A stretch of 64,000 nt of DNA from Alphaproteobacteria bacterium (GTDB lineage Bacteria; Pseudomonadota; Alphaproteobacteria; Oceanibaculales; Oceanibaculaceae). This document shows, piece by piece, positions 8,126 through 16,411 of this stretch; within the stretch, counting starts at the first letter, position 1; every line of letters begins with the position of its first letter. The position numbers were made by a program, and so were the translations under genes. Location: assembly GCA_018823745.1 (NCBI GenBank), contig JAHJHR010000011.1, positions 107,802 through 171,801 of the forward strand, read 5' to 3'. The notes under the pieces were generated by a model. It worked only from the letters and a program-made list of their open reading frames with translations. It did not search any database and was not told the origin of the DNA.

Positions 8126-9423
8126 TTTGTGCCGGGAATAAGGGCCAGCGTGTCCTTGATCGACATGATCTTATCGTCCACCTCCAGCGACCGTCCATGC
8201 GTCAGGATCGAGGTCGCAGTCTCCCACATCGCCGGGTAGGCGCTGCGGATCAGATGGTTGGCATAGATCGTCACCTGCACGCCGGCCGCCGCCAGCTCGT
8301 CCTCGGTGATCGAATTATAGGTCGTCGGCACGGCGAACAGCACCGCCTTCTGCGGGAATTCGGCATAACGGCGGCAGAATTCCAGCACCTCATCCGGCTT
8401 CTTGTCGCGGCTATGGATCAGGATGCCATCCGCCCCGGCCTCGATATAGGCCCTGGCGCGGGTCAGCGCATCCTCCATGCCCTGCCCGAGGATCAGGCTT
8501 TCGATGCGGGCCACGATCATGAAATCATCGGTCACCTGGGCCTTCTTGCCCATGGATATCTTGTTGCAGAAGCCCTCGATGCTGTCCTGCAGCTGGTCGA
8601 CCTCGGTGCCGAACAGCGAGTTCTTCTTCAGCCCCACCTTGTCCTCGATGACCACGGCGGAGATGCCGAGGCGCTCCAGCGTGCGCACGGTGAAGGCGAA
8701 GACTTCCGGCTGGCCGCCGGTATCGCCGTCGAAGACGATGGGCTTGGTCGAGACTTCCAGCACGTCGTTGATCATGGTCAGCCGCGCGGTCAGATCGACC
8801 GCCTCGATGTCCGGTTTCCCCTTGGAGACCGATTCGGTGAGGCTGGACCCCCACATGCCGTCGAATTCGCGCGGCCCCTTGTCGCTCGGCACCTGGGCAT
8901 GCTCGACGATCAGGCTGGTGATGCCGTTATGCACCTCCATCAGCCGGACGATGGGTTTGGATTCGATCAGCCGCCGCAGCCGGCGCTGGCGGATTTCCGG
9001 CGTGGTGCCGATCTCGCGCAGCACCCGGTTCAGCTGGGTGGAGGAAATACCCTGGGTATAGGGCACATCGACAACCTCGCCGCCCCATTCCCCCATGGCG
9101 TCAATGATGCGCTGGCGCACCGTGGCCTGAACGCCGGTCTTCCAGTCGTCGCCATGCACGACGTAATCGGGCTTCAGCTCCCGCAGATTGGGTACATAGT
9201 CCAGCGTGCGCTGCGGCACGACGCGGGCCACGCCCTTGATGTTCTCGACCACCACCAGACGCTGATCATAGGTCATGTAGGGCAGCCGCTTGTAGCTGGC
9301 GATGGCCTCGTCGGTCAGCAGGCCGACCGTCACCTCGCCCAGTTCCGCCGCCTTTTTCAGAACGTTGAGATGACCGGGATGCACCAGATCCGCGCTCATG
9401 CCGACATATACCGTTTTGGTCAT
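8122..9423 (-). CDS. pepM: Phosphoenolpyruvate mutase with N-terminal cytidylyltransferase domain
   Basis: A 433-residue fusion. Residues 1-140 are a cytidylyltransferase of the glycerol-3-phosphate/PntC type, with HPGH at 15-18, HGDDWKTG at 90-97 and the ISSTQ motif at 126-130. Residues 150-430 are PEP mutase, which rearranges PEP to phosphonopyruvate: the metal-binding loop FDGDTGG lies at 231-237 and the diagnostic [10 protein letters not shown] at 260-269 matches the EDKxxxxxNS signature separating mutases from isocitrate-lyase relatives. The fused nucleotidyl domain is expected to attach CMP to the final phosphonate. The start ATG at 9423 follows a GAGG/GGGG-rich leader. Confidence 0.94.
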   Translation of the reverse strand: MTKTVYVGMSADLVHPGHLNVLKKAAELGEVTVGLLTDEAIASYKRLPYMTYDQRLVVVENIKGVARVVPQRTLDYVPNLRELKPDYVVHGDDWKTGVQATVRQRIIDAMGEWGGEVVDVPYTQGISSTQLNRVLREIGTTPEIRQRRLRRLIESKPIVRLMEVHNGITSLIVEHAQVPSDKGPREFDGMWGSSLTESVSKGKPDIEAVDLTARLTMINDVLEVSTKPIVFDGDTGGQPEVFAFTVRTLERLGISAVVIEDKVGLKKNSLFGTEVDQLQDSIEGFCNKISMGKKAQVTDDFMIVARIESLILGQGMEDALTRARAYIEAGADGILIHSRDKKPDEVLEFCRRYAEFPQKAVLFAVPTTYNSITEDELAAAGVQVTIYANHLIRSAYPAMWETATSILTHGRSLEVDDKIMSIKDTLALIPGTK

Positions 9424-9564
9424 CGCCCCATCCTCATCATTCTGACGCAGAATCTTAAATATTCGGCTGTAAACCTCTGTTCAGAATATACTATTTCTGG
9501 AGGGCTGTGTATTGTGAATAGACTGCAACAACAACGGCAATAAAGCCCCAGAGGACACGCCATC
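9424..9564. promoter_or_regulatory. Divergent intergenic region between pepM and the sulfotransferase
   Basis: This 141-base gap is clearly more AT-rich than its surroundings (especially 9445-9545) and must hold the outward promoters for the phosphonate operon and for the sulfotransferase set. A perfect 6-bp stem with a 3-base loop (ATTCTG at 9439-9444, CAGAAT at 9448-9453) lies just upstream of the pepM start, in its probable untranslated leader. GAGGA at 9551-9555 is the ribosome site for the sulfotransferase. No known operator could be identified. Confidence 0.5.
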
Positions 9565-10371
9565 GTGCCCGTATCCGACAGCAACCCGCAGCAGCATCCG
9601 GGAACCGGCTTATCGCCCGCCCAGCCCGTTCGGCTGCTGCTGGCCTGCATGCCCAAGAGCGGCTCCACCTACCTGTCGGCGCTGATCGCGCACCTGCCGG
9701 GCATGCGCAAGGCGATTCTGGTGCCGGGCTTCGACCGCCGCGAGCAGGAGCTGAGCGAAAAGCGGCTGGAGGAAGAGACCTACAAGGAAGGGCTGATGCG
9801 CTATCTGTGGCGCACCGGCCAGTTGAGCGACCCGCAGCGCCCTATCGGCTATGTCAGCCAGATGCATCTGCGCAATTCCCTGCCGACCCGGACGCTGATC
9901 GAGCGCCACGAGCTGCGCGTCGTCGTGCAGATCCGGGACATTTTCGACATCATGGTCAGCATCCGCGACCATCTGCTGAACGAATCGCTGGTCAGCTCCG
10001 CCGCCTATGCGACCGAGGAGATGAAGGACTGGCCGGAGGACAGGCTGTTCGGCTTCATCGCCGACATGGTGATGCCCTGGTATTTCAATTTCTATCTGGG
10101 CTGGCTGGACTATCCGGACCGGCTGACCGTCTCCTACGAGGCGCTGCTGAAGGACCGCGCCGGTACGCTGCGCGCTGTCGCCGACTATGCCGGCATCCCA
10201 ACCAGTGACGCGGAGATTGCCGCCGCCATCGAGAAGACGGAGGCCGCGCGCACCCGCAAGAATGCCGCCATCGCCGGGCGCGGCACCGCCGTGCCGGAGA
10301 CGGTGAAGCAAAGAATCCGCGACTTCGCCGCCTATTATCCCGGCGTGGATTTCTCGCCTATCGGCCTGTAG
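9565..10371 (+). CDS. Sulfotransferase-like protein
   Basis: A 268-residue protein with the PAPS-binding P-loop of sulfotransferases, MPKSGSTYL (residues 29-37), and a later RDIFDIMVSIRDH stretch that corresponds to the 3'-phosphate-binding region. Such enzymes move sulfate from PAPS to a sugar or lipid hydroxyl. The start is GTG at 9565, preceded by GAGGA nine bases away. It leads a plus-strand set with a Gfo/Idh enzyme, a CMP-sugar synthetase, an SDR and a methyltransferase, and is only 3 bases from the next gene, so it probably modifies the same surface glycan. The acceptor is unknown. Confidence 0.75.
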   Translation: MPVSDSNPQQHPGTGLSPAQPVRLLLACMPKSGSTYLSALIAHLPGMRKAILVPGFDRREQELSEKRLEEETYKEGLMRYLWRTGQLSDPQRPIGYVSQMHLRNSLPTRTLIERHELRVVVQIRDIFDIMVSIRDHLLNESLVSSAAYATEEMKDWPEDRLFGFIADMVMPWYFNFYLGWLDYPDRLTVSYEALLKDRAGTLRAVADYAGIPTSDAEIAAAIEKTEAARTRKNAAIAGRGTAVPETVKQRIRDFAAYYPGVDFSPIGL

Positions 10372-10374
10372 CGC

Positions 10375-11376
10375 ATGGCGGCGGGCGCGAAACCTCCCAT
10401 CCTGGTCTGCGGCGGCGGTTCCATCGGCCGGCGGCATATCGGCAATCTGCTGCAACTGGGCGCCCCGGTCATCGGCTGGCGCGCGCGCGCCGAAAAGACC
10501 GAGGAGATGGCGCGCGATTTCGGCATTCCGACCCTGCTCGATCTCGACGAGGCCATCGAGGCCGCATCCGCCGTTGTGGTGGCGACGGCGACCGACCGAC
10601 ATATGGAACCGGCGCTGAAGGCGCTGCAAGCCGGCAAGCCGGTCTTCCTGGAAAAGCCGGTCTCGCACAGCCGCAAGGGTATTGCGGATCTGGCAGCGCT
10701 GGCCGAAGGCAAGGTGGTGGAAGTCGGCTGCCAGCTGCGCGCGCACCCCTCCCTCACCGTCTTGCGCAGCCGCCTGGCGGATGGCGTGCGGATCGCCGGC
10801 TACCGGCTGGTCATGGGCCAGCGGCTCGACGCCTGGCGGCCGGACAGCGACTACCGGCAGGGTTATAGCGCCGATGCCACGCGCGGCGGCGGGGCACTGT
10901 TCGACCTCGTGCACCAGATCGACCTGGCGCTCTGGCTGTTCGGCCCGGTGCGGCAGGTGGCAGCGATGCTGGACCGGCGCGGCGACCTTGCTATCACAGG
11001 GGACGATTTCAGCAGCCTGATGCTGCGTCATGCCGACGGCACGGTCGGGCAGATCCAGCTCGACATGATCTCCCCCGCCTATCGCGGCGCGGCTGAGGTG
11101 GTGACGCTGGCGGATGTGTTCGACTGGTCGCTGGCCACCGGCACGCTTGCCCGGCGGCGCGGGGAGGAAACGGAGATTGTGGCGCGCGTGCCGGACGGCT
11201 TCCAGCGCAACGACCTGTTCCTCGCCCATATGCGGCATTTCCTCGGCAGGCTGGACGATCCGTCGCTGCTGGCGCTCTGCCCGCTGCCGGACGGCATCGC
11301 GGCGCTGGACATCCTACTGGCGGCACGGAAATCGCATGCAGAAGAACGCTTCGTAACCCTGGAGAGCAAGGAATGA
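10375..11376 (+). CDS. Gfo/Idh/MocA-family oxidoreductase
   Basis: A 333-residue NAD(P)-dependent sugar oxidoreductase. The N-terminal Rossmann domain opens with ILVCGGGSIGRRHIGNL, and the catalytic-lysine motif FLEKPVSHS follows near residue 90. GGGALFDLVHQIDLALWLFG is the usual C-terminal-domain GG..D.G.H.D-like region. Similar genes sit beside ptmA and ptmB/legF in sialic-acid-like clusters, and its end overlaps the legF-type gene (ATGA). The substrate is probably a nucleotide sugar or a nonulosonic-acid precursor, but this cannot be read from sequence. Confidence 0.85.
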   Translation: MAAGAKPPILVCGGGSIGRRHIGNLLQLGAPVIGWRARAEKTEEMARDFGIPTLLDLDEAIEAASAVVVATATDRHMEPALKALQAGKPVFLEKPVSHSRKGIADLAALAEGKVVEVGCQLRAHPSLTVLRSRLADGVRIAGYRLVMGQRLDAWRPDSDYRQGYSADATRGGGALFDLVHQIDLALWLFGPVRQVAAMLDRRGDLAITGDDFSSLMLRHADGTVGQIQLDMISPAYRGAAEVVTLADVFDWSLATGTLARRRGEETEIVARVPDGFQRNDLFLAHMRHFLGRLDDPSLLALCPLPDGIAALDILLAARKSHAEERFVTLESKE

Positions 11377-12089
11377 CCGGCTTGTGTGTCATTTCCGCCC
11401 GCGGCGGCAGCCGCGGCGTACCCGGCAAGAATATCCGCCCGCTGCTGGGCAAGCCGATGATCGCCTGGTCCATCGAGCAGGCGTTGGCGACGCCGGAGAT
11501 CGACCGTGTCGTGGTCTCCACCGATTCCGAGGAGATCGCCGAGGCGGCCCGCGCCGCCGGGGCGGAGACGCCGTTCCGCCGGCCGCCAGAGCTGGCGACG
11601 TCGGAAGCCGGGAAATTCGCCGTATTCCAGCATGCGCTGGCGGCCTGCAAGGATCACTATGGCGAGGAATATGAATTCTTCCTCGATCTCGACTGCACCA
11701 ACCCGTTGCGCGACGTCGCCGACATCTCCGCCGCCATCGCCCAGTTCCGCGCTCGCCGGCCGCATGGCGTGGACGGGCTGTTCGCCATCTGCGAGGCGCG
11801 CAAGAACCCCTATTTCAATATGGTGGAGCCGGACGAAACCGGCGCGCTGAAGCTGTCCAAGACGCTGCCCGGCACGGTGGTGCGCCGGCAGGATGCGCCG
11901 CCGGTCTATGAGCATGTCGCCAGCATCTACATTATGACGCCGGACTATGTGCGGCGCGCCAGCTACCTGCTGGACGGCCATATGGAGGGCTATGACATCG
12001 GCCCGGAAAAGAGCTTCGACGTGGATTCTGAGCTGGATTTCGCCATCATCGAATTCCTGATGAAACGCAAGCTGGGGATCGTGGAATGA
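11373..12089 (+). CDS. legF: CMP-nonulosonate synthetase (LegF/PtmB/NeuA family)
   Basis: A 238-residue acylneuraminate cytidylyltransferase, which activates a nonulosonic acid with CTP. The N-terminal motif ISARGGSRGVPGKNIRPLLGKP binds CTP, VVSTDSEEIAEAA follows, and FLDLDCTNPLRDVADI replaces the usual LDPTSPLR motif. FDVDSELDF near the C-terminus is the conserved acidic tail. It is flanked by a Gfo/Idh gene and a PtmA-like SDR, the order seen around ptmA/ptmB in Campylobacter. LegI lies in the same island, so CMP-legionaminate or an epimer is the likely product. The gene symbol is by family and context. Confidence 0.85.
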   Translation: MTGLCVISARGGSRGVPGKNIRPLLGKPMIAWSIEQALATPEIDRVVVSTDSEEIAEAARAAGAETPFRRPPELATSEAGKFAVFQHALAACKDHYGEEYEFFLDLDCTNPLRDVADISAAIAQFRARRPHGVDGLFAICEARKNPYFNMVEPDETGALKLSKTLPGTVVRRQDAPPVYEHVASIYIMTPDYVRRASYLLDGHMEGYDIGPEKSFDVDSELDFAIIEFLMKRKLGIVE

Positions 12090-12874
12090 GCCTGCGCACC
12101 GACATTGAAGGCAAGCGCGTGTTGCTGCTGGGCGCCTGCGGCGTGCTGGGGCGCCGCCATGCCGAGATCCTGGCCGAACAGGGCGCCAGCCTCGCCCTCG
12201 CCGACCGGCCCGGCAGCGATGTGCTGGACATGGCGAAGAGCCTGGGCGCGCGAGGCGTGGAGATCGACGTGACAGATGAGGCCGGGCTGGTCGCCGGGGT
12301 CGCGGCGGCCGAAGCGGCGCTGGGCGGACTCGATGGCGCGATCTACAACGCCGCCATCACCAGCGAGGGGCTGGCGAGGCAGAGCGGCAACCCCTTCCCC
12401 GCCTTCGAGGACTACCCGACCGCGCTGTGGCAGGCCAGCATCGACGTGAATCTGACCGGCGCCTTCCTGTTCGCCCGCGAGGCCGGCAAGGCGTTGAAAC
12501 GGAATGGCAGTGGCAGCCTGATCAATATCGCCAGCATCTATGGCGTGGTAGCACCCGATCACCGGATCTATGAGGGCCAGCCCTTCAACTCCTTCCCCGG
12601 CTATGCCGCCTCCAAGGCCGGTATCATCGGGCTGACGCGCTGGCTCGCCACGCTGTGGGCCGACAGCGGCATCCGCGTGAACGCGGTCTCGCCCGGCGGT
12701 GTCTATAACGGCCACGACCCCGCCTTCGCCGCCGCCTATGGCAACCGCACGCCGATGGGCCGTATGGCCGACCGCGACGAGATCACCGGCATCCTGGTCT
12801 ATCTGCTCAGCGATTCGGCGCGCTATTGCACCGGGCAGAATTTCGTCATCGATGGCGGGTTGTCCGCCTGGTGA
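12086..12874 (+). CDS. ptmA: PtmA-like SDR oxidoreductase
   Basis: A 262-residue short-chain dehydrogenase with VLLLGACGVLGRRHAEIL as cofactor motif (a variant of TGxxxGxG), a catalytic Ser in INIASIYG and YAASKAG. It ends in NFVIDGGLSAW, typical of the family. PtmA of Campylobacter works with PtmF in supplying glucosamine phosphate for the GDP-linked legionaminic pathway. The adjacent CMP-sugar synthetase (ATGA overlap) and the PtmE homologue at 26201 make the same role likely. A generic sugar dehydrogenase cannot be excluded. Confidence 0.75.
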   Translation: MSLRTDIEGKRVLLLGACGVLGRRHAEILAEQGASLALADRPGSDVLDMAKSLGARGVEIDVTDEAGLVAGVAAAEAALGGLDGAIYNAAITSEGLARQSGNPFPAFEDYPTALWQASIDVNLTGAFLFAREAGKALKRNGSGSLINIASIYGVVAPDHRIYEGQPFNSFPGYAASKAGIIGLTRWLATLWADSGIRVNAVSPGGVYNGHDPAFAAAYGNRTPMGRMADRDEITGILVYLLSDSARYCTGQNFVIDGGLSAW

Positions 12875-12891
12875 GACAAGAGGAAACACCC

Positions 12892-13785
12892 ATGTTCCAG
12901 CCCTGCGAGATCTGCGGCGCCGACGACTGGAGCGTCACCTATAAGGGGCCGATCCGCGCCGGCGGCTTCGGCCAGCAGCAGGCCGGCGGCATCGTCGGGC
13001 GCTGCGGCGGCTGCGGCGTCGAGCGGCTGGACGAGGCCTGCTCCGTCGATTCCGCCGCCTATGAGAGCGAGGCCTACCGCGCGGCCATGGGCCAGGGGTT
13101 GAGCGTGGAGGAATTCTTCGCCCATGCCGACCCGACGCAGCTGCAGAATCTGACGGCGCTGTGGCCGTACTCGCTGCGCGGCAAGGTGGTGGCCGATATC
13201 GGCTGCGGCGCGGGCAGCTTCCTCGATCATATCGCCGGCATCGCCGGGCGGATCATCGCGGTGGAGCCGACGCCGCTCTATCACGATTCCTTGAGCGGGC
13301 GCGGCTATACGGTCTATCCCTATGCCGCCGATGCGGCGAAGGCGGAACCGGCCAGCGCCGATGCCGCCGTCACCTTTCAGGTCATCGAGCATGTGCCGGA
13401 CCCGGTCGCCTTCCTGAAGGATATCGCCGCACTGCTGAAGCCGGGCGCGCCTTTGCTGATCGCCACGCCGAACCGCGCCGATATATTGATGAGTCTGCTG
13501 CCGGAGGAGTTCCCCTCCTTCTATTACCGCAGGGTGCATCGCTGGTATTTCGATGCCACCAGCCTGCGCCGCGCCGTCGAGCGGGCCGGTTTCCAAGTGC
13601 AGGAAGAGCGCTTCCTCCATGGTTTCGGCATGGCGAACATGCTGGCCTGGCTGCGCGACCGCAAACCCGCCGGCCATGCCCGGCTGCCCGGCATCGACCG
13701 CGCGGCGGATGCGCAGTGGAAGGCCTATCTGGAAGCCAGCGGCCAGGCCGACACGCTCTACCTGCTCGCTAAGAACTCAGGCTGA
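12892..13785 (+). CDS. Class I SAM-dependent methyltransferase with zinc-ribbon-like N-terminus
   Basis: A 297-residue protein. Residues 1-45 hold two Cys pairs (CEICG, and CGGCG after a glycine-rich gap), probably a small zinc-binding lobe. The methyltransferase core follows with VADIGCGAGSFLDHI (SAM motif I), IAVEPTPLYHDS and TFQVIEHVPDP. ATG at 12892 with AGAGGAAA upstream is preferred to 12826, which overlaps the SDR. It is the last plus-strand gene of this set and its stop overlaps the opposite gene by 9 bases. The likely target is a sugar hydroxyl or carbon; no substrate is evident. Confidence 0.82.
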   Translation: MFQPCEICGADDWSVTYKGPIRAGGFGQQQAGGIVGRCGGCGVERLDEACSVDSAAYESEAYRAAMGQGLSVEEFFAHADPTQLQNLTALWPYSLRGKVVADIGCGAGSFLDHIAGIAGRIIAVEPTPLYHDSLSGRGYTVYPYAADAAKAEPASADAAVTFQVIEHVPDPVAFLKDIAALLKPGAPLLIATPNRADILMSLLPEEFPSFYYRRVHRWYFDATSLRRAVERAGFQVQEERFLHGFGMANMLAWLRDRKPAGHARLPGIDRAADAQWKAYLEASGQADTLYLLAKNSG

Positions 13786-15405
13786 AGCCGGCCTCAGCGC
13801 CCCCACACGCACCGTCATCCGGTCCAGGAATTCCTCAGGCGACAGCGCCAGCACCGCTTCGCACACCGCATCGCCGCTGCACAGCCCCAGATCCTGCAGC
13901 CGCCGGGTGAACAGGAAATTCCGCAGGATGTCGTGATAGGACATCATGAACACGAATTCCGGGTCATGGTCGGGATAGTCGCCCGGCTTCAGATAGCCCT
14001 GATAATGGATATCCTTGCCGAGGAAAAAATCGCTGTTGTAGAGCCGCACCTCGGCCGGGCGGAAGCGCAGCACATCATAGAGGATGCGCGGGATGGCATA
14101 GGCGGTGAAGCCGTACAGCCCCCGGAACAGATAATTGCTCCGCACCGGCAGCAGCCCCGCATAGGCCGCGGATGCCTGCCCGTAGCCCGCCTGATGCAGC
14201 ACCACCGCTTTCAGCGGATTCTCCCGCAGCACCGCCAGGATGCGGGCGCGGTTCTTCTCCTCGAAGGCGAAATTGTAATAGCTGATGTCAGTGCGGCTGC
14301 CAGTCAGCGTGGCGCGCTCCGCCACCGTATCGGGGTTCAGGAAATTGGTGCGGATCACGATATCCGCGGAATCGATCTCCGTCCCAGCCTCCAGCCCGCT
14401 ATTCGCCGCGCCGACAATGGCGACGCGCTTGCCCTCGATCAGCCGGCGGAACAGCCGGTCGGCTTCCGTGAAGCGCCACAGGGCTGCCGCGCCCGCGATA
14501 TCGCCCTGCATCAGGCAGGCGCCGGCCGCCATCTCCCGCGCTTCCTCCGCCGTGGCATCCGTGCCGCCGGTCAGCGGCTGCAACAATTCAAGCGCTGCGC
14601 CGTAATCCGCCTGGTCGATGCACGCCGCCGCCGCATCCAGCCGGTGTCGCGTTGAGCCCGCTAGCAGCTCCGCCTGCTGCCGGGCGCGGGCGACCGCCAG
14701 CCGCTTGGCCGCATAGGCCTCGTGCAGCCGGCCCAGATTGAACAGCCTTACATAGGCGCTCTGCCACCATTCCGCTGGCAAAGCGCCACTCTTCTCGCCT
14801 GCCGCCAGCGCCGCCGCGACCCGGTCCTGCGTCAGCTCTGGTGCTGGCGTCTCCAGCAGCGCGGCCATATCCGCCGATACGGCCTCATCGCGCCGGTAAT
14901 GGGCCGACACGCTACCCCAGTCGCCGGTCATGCAGCAGGTGCGGAACAGCCGGCTTCGCCAGGCCGGACGGTCGCCGCCACGCCTTATCGCCTGCGCATA
15001 GGCGTCGCCTGCCTCCCGCCAGCGTTCCAGCCGCTCCAGCACCCGGCCCAGCCGGTAGAACCAGTTTGGCACCGTACCGCCGGCCGCGATGGCCGCACGG
15101 TAGGCGGTGGCGGCGACCTCCCACTCCCGCAGCGCATCGGCGACGAAACCCAGCCGGTACTGCCGGATCGGCGGTGCCTGCGCTGCGTCCCGCACGGCTT
15201 CAGCATAGGCCGCTAGCGCCGCCGGCAGATCGCCCTGCTTCTCGCAGGCATAGCCGATGCGGAACTGCACTTCGGCATCGTCGGGTGAGGGCAGCGCCGC
15301 GCGGTAGGCGTCGATGGCTTGCTGCCAGCGCTGTCCGCGCTGCAGGCGGCGGCCTCGCCAATAGGCCGGCGGCATCGGGGGAATCGGTATGTCCTCCGAC
15401 TGCAT
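13777..15405 (-). CDS. TPR protein with C-terminal GT29 (sialyltransferase)-like domain
   Basis: A 542-residue protein. Residues 20-320 are helical repeats of TPR type (for example IDAYRAALPSPDDAEVQFRIGYACEKQGDLPAAL). Residues 324-380 resemble the large sialyl motif of GT29 enzymes: VAIVGAANSG, then EIDSADIVIRTNF, then GSRTDISYYN. Residues 430-465 (YGFTAYAIPRILYDV, then VRLYNSDFF) look like the small motif, and YHD at 490-492 may give the late histidine. GT29 enzymes transfer sialic acid from CMP, and this island makes CMP-nonulosonates, so a nonulosonate transferase with a protein-binding TPR arm is plausible. The start at 15405 follows the preceding stop by one base. Confidence 0.68.
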   Translation of the reverse strand: MQSEDIPIPPMPPAYWRGRRLQRGQRWQQAIDAYRAALPSPDDAEVQFRIGYACEKQGDLPAALAAYAEAVRDAAQAPPIRQYRLGFVADALREWEVAATAYRAAIAAGGTVPNWFYRLGRVLERLERWREAGDAYAQAIRRGGDRPAWRSRLFRTCCMTGDWGSVSAHYRRDEAVSADMAALLETPAPELTQDRVAAALAAGEKSGALPAEWWQSAYVRLFNLGRLHEAYAAKRLAVARARQQAELLAGSTRHRLDAAAACIDQADYGAALELLQPLTGGTDATAEEAREMAAGACLMQGDIAGAAALWRFTEADRLFRRLIEGKRVAIVGAANSGLEAGTEIDSADIVIRTNFLNPDTVAERATLTGSRTDISYYNFAFEEKNRARILAVLRENPLKAVVLHQAGYGQASAAYAGLLPVRSNYLFRGLYGFTAYAIPRILYDVLRFRPAEVRLYNSDFFLGKDIHYQGYLKPGDYPDHDPEFVFMMSYHDILRNFLFTRRLQDLGLCSGDAVCEAVLALSPEEFLDRMTVRVGALRPASA

Positions 15406-15406
15406 C

Positions 15407-16411
15407 CTAATCAGCGACAGCCGGGAGGACGCCGACGGCGCGCAGCGCCTCGGCAATTTCGGCGGGCGGCGCCTTCAGCATGGGCGCCAGCGCGGCGCGC
15501 TGGGCGGCATGACGCTCCGGCACCTCATGCGCGGGCGTGCCGCGTAAGGTCGGCCCGTAGGTCACGTGGACAAAGCGCAGGAAGGCCAGCTTGATGGCGT
15601 TCAGCGCGGTCTCGAACGGCATCTCCTCATGCTCCAGCACGATGCGTGCGGCATGCGCCGCTGCCGCTTCCAGATGAGCCGAGAAATCGCGGTGCACGAT
15701 CATGTCCATCCACTGCCCGCTTGTCCTGGAATGCTGGTCCGGATGCATCTCCCGCATGCCGAAGAATCCGTTCAGCGCCCGGTAGTTGCCCTGCGCCATG
15801 ATACCGGCGGACAGCGACAATTCGGCCAGGCGCGGCCAGAAGTCGAACTCCTCCTTGCCGCGCCCGTAGGCCGCCTGGATCGCCGGCGTGCGGAACACGG
15901 AATAGAAGGTCGGGCGGTATTGCGTCATATGCGCGTCGATGCGCTGCAGGGCCGTCGGGCCGGTCACATCATGCGCGACATGGACACGCAGGGGCGCCGG
16001 TTTCGCCGGATTGTCGGTGAAGACGATCATCGGCCCGCCGATGGCGACGCAATCCGGTTCCAGCTCCAGCCGGAACAGCGCCTCCTTCACCTTCGGCAGG
16101 AAGACAAAATCATCGTCGGCGCAGAGCATGCAGTAGCGCGTGCCGACAGTCTGCAGGGCGATGCCGACGCGCAGGCCCGGCGTGACATCGGTGCCGTAGC
16201 GCTGATGCTCGATCTGCAAGCCCGCGCCATGGCGGGCGATAATCTCCGCGTTCGCGTCCTCCCCCGGCTGCTCGCTGCCATCGGCGACCAGGATCGGCAT
16301 GTCGAAGCCGCTGGCGCGCGCATACTCCAGGAACCGCGTGAAGAAGCGCGGCCGGTTATAGGTCGGCACGAGCAGCGTCAGATCCTGATGTGCCGGCAGT
16401 TCCATCCTCAC
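15407..16411 (-). CDS. GT2-like glycosyltransferase (TIGR00180 type)
   Basis: A 334-residue GT-A-fold transferase. The N-terminus LTLLVPTYNRPRFFTRFL is the family-2 nucleotide-sugar-binding strand, and CMLCADDDFVFLP carries the DDD/DxD metal motif. A charged helical C-terminal part follows. The start is GTG at 16411, overlapping the preceding stop; ATG at 16405 is an equal alternative. It lies between a CmcI-like methyltransferase and the TPR-GT29-like gene in a long minus-strand run, so it probably builds the same glycan. Donor and acceptor are unknown. Confidence 0.8.
   Translation of the reverse strand: MRMELPAHQDLTLLVPTYNRPRFFTRFLEYARASGFDMPILVADGSEQPGEDANAEIIARHGAGLQIEHQRYGTDVTPGLRVGIALQTVGTRYCMLCADDDFVFLPKVKEALFRLELEPDCVAIGGPMIVFTDNPAKPAPLRVHVAHDVTGPTALQRIDAHMTQYRPTFYSVFRTPAIQAAYGRGKEEFDFWPRLAELSLSAGIMAQGNYRALNGFFGMREMHPDQHSRTSGQWMDMIVHRDFSAHLEAAAAHAARIVLEHEEMPFETALNAIKLAFLRFVHVTYGPTLRGTPAHEVPERHAAQRAALAPMLKAPPAEIAEALRAVGVLPAVAD

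Noticed and set aside
9424..9564. AT-rich gap as an insertion scar or attachment site.
   Set aside because: No terminal repeats, tRNA remnant, integrase or transposase fragment is nearby; it is adequately explained as a divergent promoter region.
15405..15456. Longer start for the TPR-GT29-like protein at 15456.
   Set aside because: It would overlap the preceding gene by 50 bases and add low-complexity residues; ATG 15405 directly follows the preceding stop.
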